A DNA stretch of 64,000 nucleotides from Salvia splendens (Eukaryota; Streptophyta; Magnoliopsida; Lamiales; Lamiaceae): positions 9,610,001 through 9,674,000 of the forward strand of contig NC_056046.1 in assembly GCF_004379255.2 (NCBI RefSeq). The letters are read 5' to 3'. A program made the position numbers and the translations under genes. The notes beneath the pieces were generated by a model, which saw nothing but the letters and a program-made list of their open reading frames with translations, did not search any database and was not told the origin of the DNA. Positions within the stretch are counted from its first letter, which is position 1; each line of letters opens with the position of its first letter. Positions 59,702 to 64,000 of this stretch are shown here, one piece after another.

Positions 59702-62700
59702 CTCCAACTATAAATTCCTCCACTAGATTTTATGTTGAGCGATTATTCAGCCCTAGATTTTACTTTTATCTTTTAATTAAGTATTTAATTAGTATGCCAC
59801 CTTTAAGCAATAATGTACAGTTAATCTTCTTTTCATGGAATAGGTTTACTTTCTCATCTACTTTTATACGTGAAGTCATTTTTTGATAATGCTTTATAGT
59901 CAGTGTTTAATCTGTATCGGATTAATCTTGACAATGCAAATAATGGCAATTAATACAGTACATTTAATCGTAATTAATGCTCTGGATAAGAAACATTGTA
60001 AACTTGCACTTTTTTTGTATACATATGTGTAGTAGTTTTATTTTTGGAAAAAGAATTATATTCACGAGCTTTTGCACTAGACAAAGAAAGACAGGGAGGA
60101 CAAAGGGAAAGATAATAAGGCTACCACACGAGTTCCGTTTGTTGGATTCGTAATTCCAACCTAAACATAAAAGCACTTGCTATTACGAATTTCAGATTCA
60201 CCCTGAAAATGATAAAGATCCAAATGAATAGGTTAAGAAAGATCTACATCACATTCAAATCTGAATAAAAAAGGAAGTATTGTACGTGACGTGATTTATC
60301 TTACTTTGCAGATGATCAAAAGTGCAGTAATTATAAAAACCATACATAAATAACTGATGACAAATTTGAATGTGATTTGAAGCTCATATTTTGCAGGTTC
60401 CACTTGCACATATCTAATGATTGATCACGCATGGTCGACCACTCATGATTTGATCCAATAACCCATCACACGACACTTGCATGGACTCTTTTCCAGATTT
60501 TGTTGAAAAGTTTTATGATATTCTACTATAAGATATGTTATCTTACACACAAATTTTGAACAATCAAATCTGATACAAATAAAATACAACTAAAAAAATT
60601 AAATACAAATAGAGAAGAAAAAACTGTGAAATAGAGATTTAATAAAAAGAGATCAGAAAAGGAGATTTCAGGAAAATAATATTTTATTCTTCATTCAGTG
60701 ATTAATAAACTAAAAACATGGCCATGCCTGCACCAGAGCCCCATTCAAGCTTTGCTGCCTTCCTCTCCTGCATCCTCTAACCCAACCATGTAATTTCTCA
60801 CATCTGCCCTATTAATCTCTCCGATCACCCATTAATTCTGCACTTAATTGTTCCATAATCCGTGATTGGGTAATTTGCTAAGGACATTTTTTGATGCTGT
60901 TAATTTGTGTTTCTAACTATACTACCAAAACTGTTCATTCTTGGTGTACCAAACAAAATTAGGAGACGCAATTGGAAGCGTCCTAGAAAAGGAAAAGATT
61001 AAAATAATTTGTCTTCAAAGTAGGAGATGCAAATTTTGGTTATATTTCAAAAATTTTCAACGCAAGCAAGCAATTACGTCTTTATTTTTGTGTCTTTAAA
61101 GGATTAGTTTTTGTAGTATGAGTTGCTGACTATCTCTTCTTGTTAATAGACTCTATTGTTTAATTTTGTAGTGCTTTTACATTGGGTTTTTTGGTAAGAG
61201 ACAAGATAGTTATTGGTCCATGTGATCGACATTTCTATGATACCATGTTAAATTGTATTGGTACCAATACTATGTTGGACTGAATTGACATTAAGCATTG
61301 AATCTAAGTTTGTTTATGAACCCATATTGGATTGAAAATTTTCTATTGTATTGTATTGGTATTAAACTCTATTAAACTCTTTATTAGAGTTTAATTTTAC
61401 TTTTACAAGAAAGTAGATAATACTCTAATCCCAATCTTTAACTTATTCATATATTAATTACTTTCGATTTGTTATATTGATTACTTTTGATTCTAACAAT
61501 TATGAGTATAACAATATAAAGAAATTGTTCAAACCTCAACTCATAGCGGACTTAGGTCTGATTAGGAAACAAAACAAATCTTCAATAAAACGAAGACCAA
61601 AAATGAGATATTAAGCTATCATTTCGATTAATATGGAACTAATGATTAAAAGAGGCAATGGTATAGGGTATCAAAAACAGAATTTTTCATCATAGAATTT
61701 TACAACTTCAAGGACCACATGTTTTAAGACAAGAGCAGACCCATTGATTCGACGGGTCTCTACAAACCGATCTTTTTCTTTATGTCGAAAGTGAAACCGA
61801 TCTAGATTTGTTATTCAATGTTGTATGATCAAAAACTAGGAATGTAGTTGGACTGCAAAAACTGTTCAAGTGTTCGAATTAATTGGCTTAAATTAGTCGC
61901 CTCCGAGTTTATATTTACTAATAATTTAAAAAAAGCAAAACTGTTTCTAAATTTTGATTTGGAGGTGGAGAAGTTATCGGCTAAAAAAATGCTAAGAATT
62001 AATTAATTGCTGGTGTATTTTACATCAAAATGTAAAGTTATTGTGCATTTCCAGTGGAAGACTAAACCATCTGTTAAATGATCAAAATGAAATAGATGGA
62101 TGTGACCGATTTAGCCTATAGGTACCTCCAATAGCTAGCCCTTGATTTCTTCATAAATATTCCACTTAGCTAGCCTGCACAGGAGAAAACAAAAAGTTCA
62201 TCAAATACAATCAATATGAACATTTTCATGTCTCGCTATTAATTTCTAAATACATGTCACATGTATTCGATATTGTCTTCTTATTAGACTATATCGTCAA
62301 TATTAATGTTACTTATCTAATTCACTTGCTAAATTCACGTCACTTGATAATTTTATACACTAGATATCAATATTAAAGTAATCATAAGTAGGTATTTTGA
62401 AAAAAATATTTTCATTACTATTATTTATATTTTAATAATTAAATATTAAAAGATAATAGTATCATTTTCATTCCATTTTTTCATAAATTTATAGGAATAA
62501 TGAAGGCATTTACCATATCAGTTTCTATTTCGCCAATTTGATCTGATAGGTTTTCTTCATGCTATATACTCATACTTATTTTAAAATTACTCTTAAAAAA
62601 TCTCTTTCTCGCATGTCCACTTAAATGTTCCACAGAGAAAAATAAGTAGGCATATTGTGGTGCATCCACTTTAACTATCCAAAAGCACTTAATAAATTCC

Positions 62701-63285
62701 AATTGAGGCCAATATACCATGAATCCAGATATAGCTACACTTTTGTGTTCAAGAAATAAAGCATAACATATATTATGAAAATGTAACAAAAAAATCAAAC
62801 ACACCAAAACATCAATTAAGTGATAGAAGGATCGTGTTTGTGACGATCACGCATATGATATAAGTGGCGTCACCTACACACAGATGAAATCCAAACTAGC
62901 ATACCTTTTTTAATCAAAATAACATATTTATTTCATGTGTATATAACATTCAAAATCATATTATTCCATGGACAAAACTGTTTCGCTTGTTGGAAAATGG
63001 TTTCTTCCTAATTAGTTCTTGTCCACCTTCAACTACTACATGCCTTTCCCCACCAAATAACAACATTCTTCTGCACCAAACAAATTCATTGCAATGCAAA
63101 AAAAAAACCATTAAAAAAACACGCACCAAACACACACACAAACTCTCATTCAGTCCATTAAACTTTTGATGAGAGCTGAAAAAAGGGTGTTATCCAAAAT
63201 CCAGAACTCTTTCTCTCTCTCTCTTTTTCTTGCAGAACAGAAACACACACACACAGAGAAAGCCAAAACAAACCGAGAATTGATC
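59700..63285. other. AT-rich intergenic DNA
   Basis: About 3.6 kb without a supportable gene. A GC-richer patch at 60715-60785 contains a 20-codon ORF and is discussed as a finding. Confidence 0.5.
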
Positions 63286-63291
63286 CTTCAT

Positions 63292-63813
63292 CTACTTCCG
63301 GCCCCAATTGAGCCCATCGTGATCCTGATTGTTCCCTCCGCCGTCGAGCTGTCCCCGAGTGGTGACGGGGGCGCCGACGCAGGTGTAGTAGCTCCCGTTG
63401 GTCGGGGGGCCGCCGTAGCACGGGTTGGGGAGGACGTGGCCCACGTAGTAGTCGTTGTGAGGCGGCGGAGGCACCGGGATCAGCTGCGGAGGAGAAGGGA
63501 ATCCGTACGGCACCGTCTGCGGCGGAGGAGGCGCAGGAGAAGTGGGGAACATTCTAGAAGGTGGATACATGGATCTGAAACCATCGTCCATGCTACTGCT
63601 TCCTTGATGATACCCTCCTTGCTGAATTTGCTGCCCACCACTAAATATCCATACCAATATTTAATTAAAATAAAATAAACACATTTTATTACTACTACAT
63701 GGGACTTGATCGAATCTGAATTTATTACCTCGACACGTAACCTAAGTGAGGCGGAGGTACATCGTTGCTGAAAACAAGCTGTCGAGCCTTGTTCAGTGTT
63801 TCTGTCTCCCTCT
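63292..63813 (-). CDS. 3' end of an unrecognised gene, partial at the window edge
   Basis: Two exons are visible on the minus strand: 63813-63729 and the last exon 63640-63292, with GT-AG introns (donor GTAATA, acceptor TTTAG). Together they read RETETLNKARQLVFSNDVPP, HLGYVSSGGQQIQQGG and then a Pro/Gly/Tyr-rich tail (PPPPQTVPYGFPSPP, YYVGHVLPNPCYGG) ending GLNWGRK. The first exon begins in phase with two bases of a split codon, so more exons lie to the right, beyond 63840 or outside the window. The tail is low complexity and probably disordered. I do not recognise the family; a transcription-related or RNA-binding protein is possible but not shown. Confidence 0.6.
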
Positions 63814-64000
63814 CTGAAACACAAAATACCAACTAATTCAAAACCAAAAAATGATTAATTTCAACAATGGCGGAGTGTTCTAGAGCAAATATGACCTAAT
63901 AAGCTTCAATTTTTCGGTACTCTTATTTTTTAATTTGAGATTTGTGCAGCTAATTGTGGTAAAGAAAGGGAAATTAATGAATGAAAATTTGCCTTGGCGG

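Noticed and set aside
59525..59707. 60-codon Arg-Glu repeat ORF
   Set aside because: It is simply the translation of the CT microsatellite.

Overview
This is nuclear DNA from a flowering plant, very probably a eudicot. The genes have plant exon-intron structure with GT-AG introns. They belong to plant families: a GIS/ZFP8-type zinc finger, an R2R3-MYB, DUF761, DUF1639 and DUF1645 proteins, an ALT thioesterase, an S1/P1 nuclease and a cytokinin-type isopentenyltransferase. They sit as GC-richer islands in very AT-rich intergenic DNA full of small transposable elements. A member of the Lamiales is my guess from the style of the repeats; the window itself does not prove it.

Layout. A single-exon C2H2 zinc-finger repressor lies at 2.35-2.95 kb (+). 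A DUF761 protein with a long Asp-Asn repeat is at 8.17-8.73 kb (-). From 9.5 to 14.4 kb are a Mutator-like MITE, a solo LTR and a broken PIF/Harbinger transposase. A two-exon DUF1639 gene is at 16.37-17.40 kb (+) and a DUF1645 gene at 21.16-21.95 kb (-). Next come a long foldback element (22.2-23.35 kb) and a complete-ended PIF/Harbinger element that carries only the MYB-like ORF1 (24.06-25.89 kb). From 26 to 34 kb there is no host gene, only several MITE-like elements. A three-exon subgroup-20-type R2R3-MYB gene is at 34.41-35.41 kb (-). A nested transposon stack lies at 39.5-41.5 kb.

A five-exon plastid acyl-ACP thioesterase (ALT) at 42.91-44.54 kb (+) converges on a nine-exon S1/P1-type nuclease at 44.84-46.37 kb (-). 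A tRNA-derived SINE with clear target duplication is at 47.1-47.2 kb. An intronless adenylate isopentenyltransferase is at 48.31-49.22 kb (-). From 49.4 to 63.2 kb no host gene is visible, only Stowaway-like MITEs, retroelement remnants and microsatellites. The 3' end of a gene I do not recognise enters from the right edge (63.29 kb and beyond, minus strand).

The genes are independent plant transcription units. Nothing in the order suggests a pathway cluster, and I see no clearly new gene system. The most informative material is the transposon record: an ORF1-only Harbinger element with one in-frame stop, a Harbinger deletion derivative inserted into one arm of a long-inverted-repeat element whose other arm preserves the empty site, a fused Harbinger remnant, and a dense Stowaway-like population. 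Splice sites were placed by hand from GT/AG positions, reading-frame continuity and family motifs; each multi-exon model adds up to a whole number of codons.
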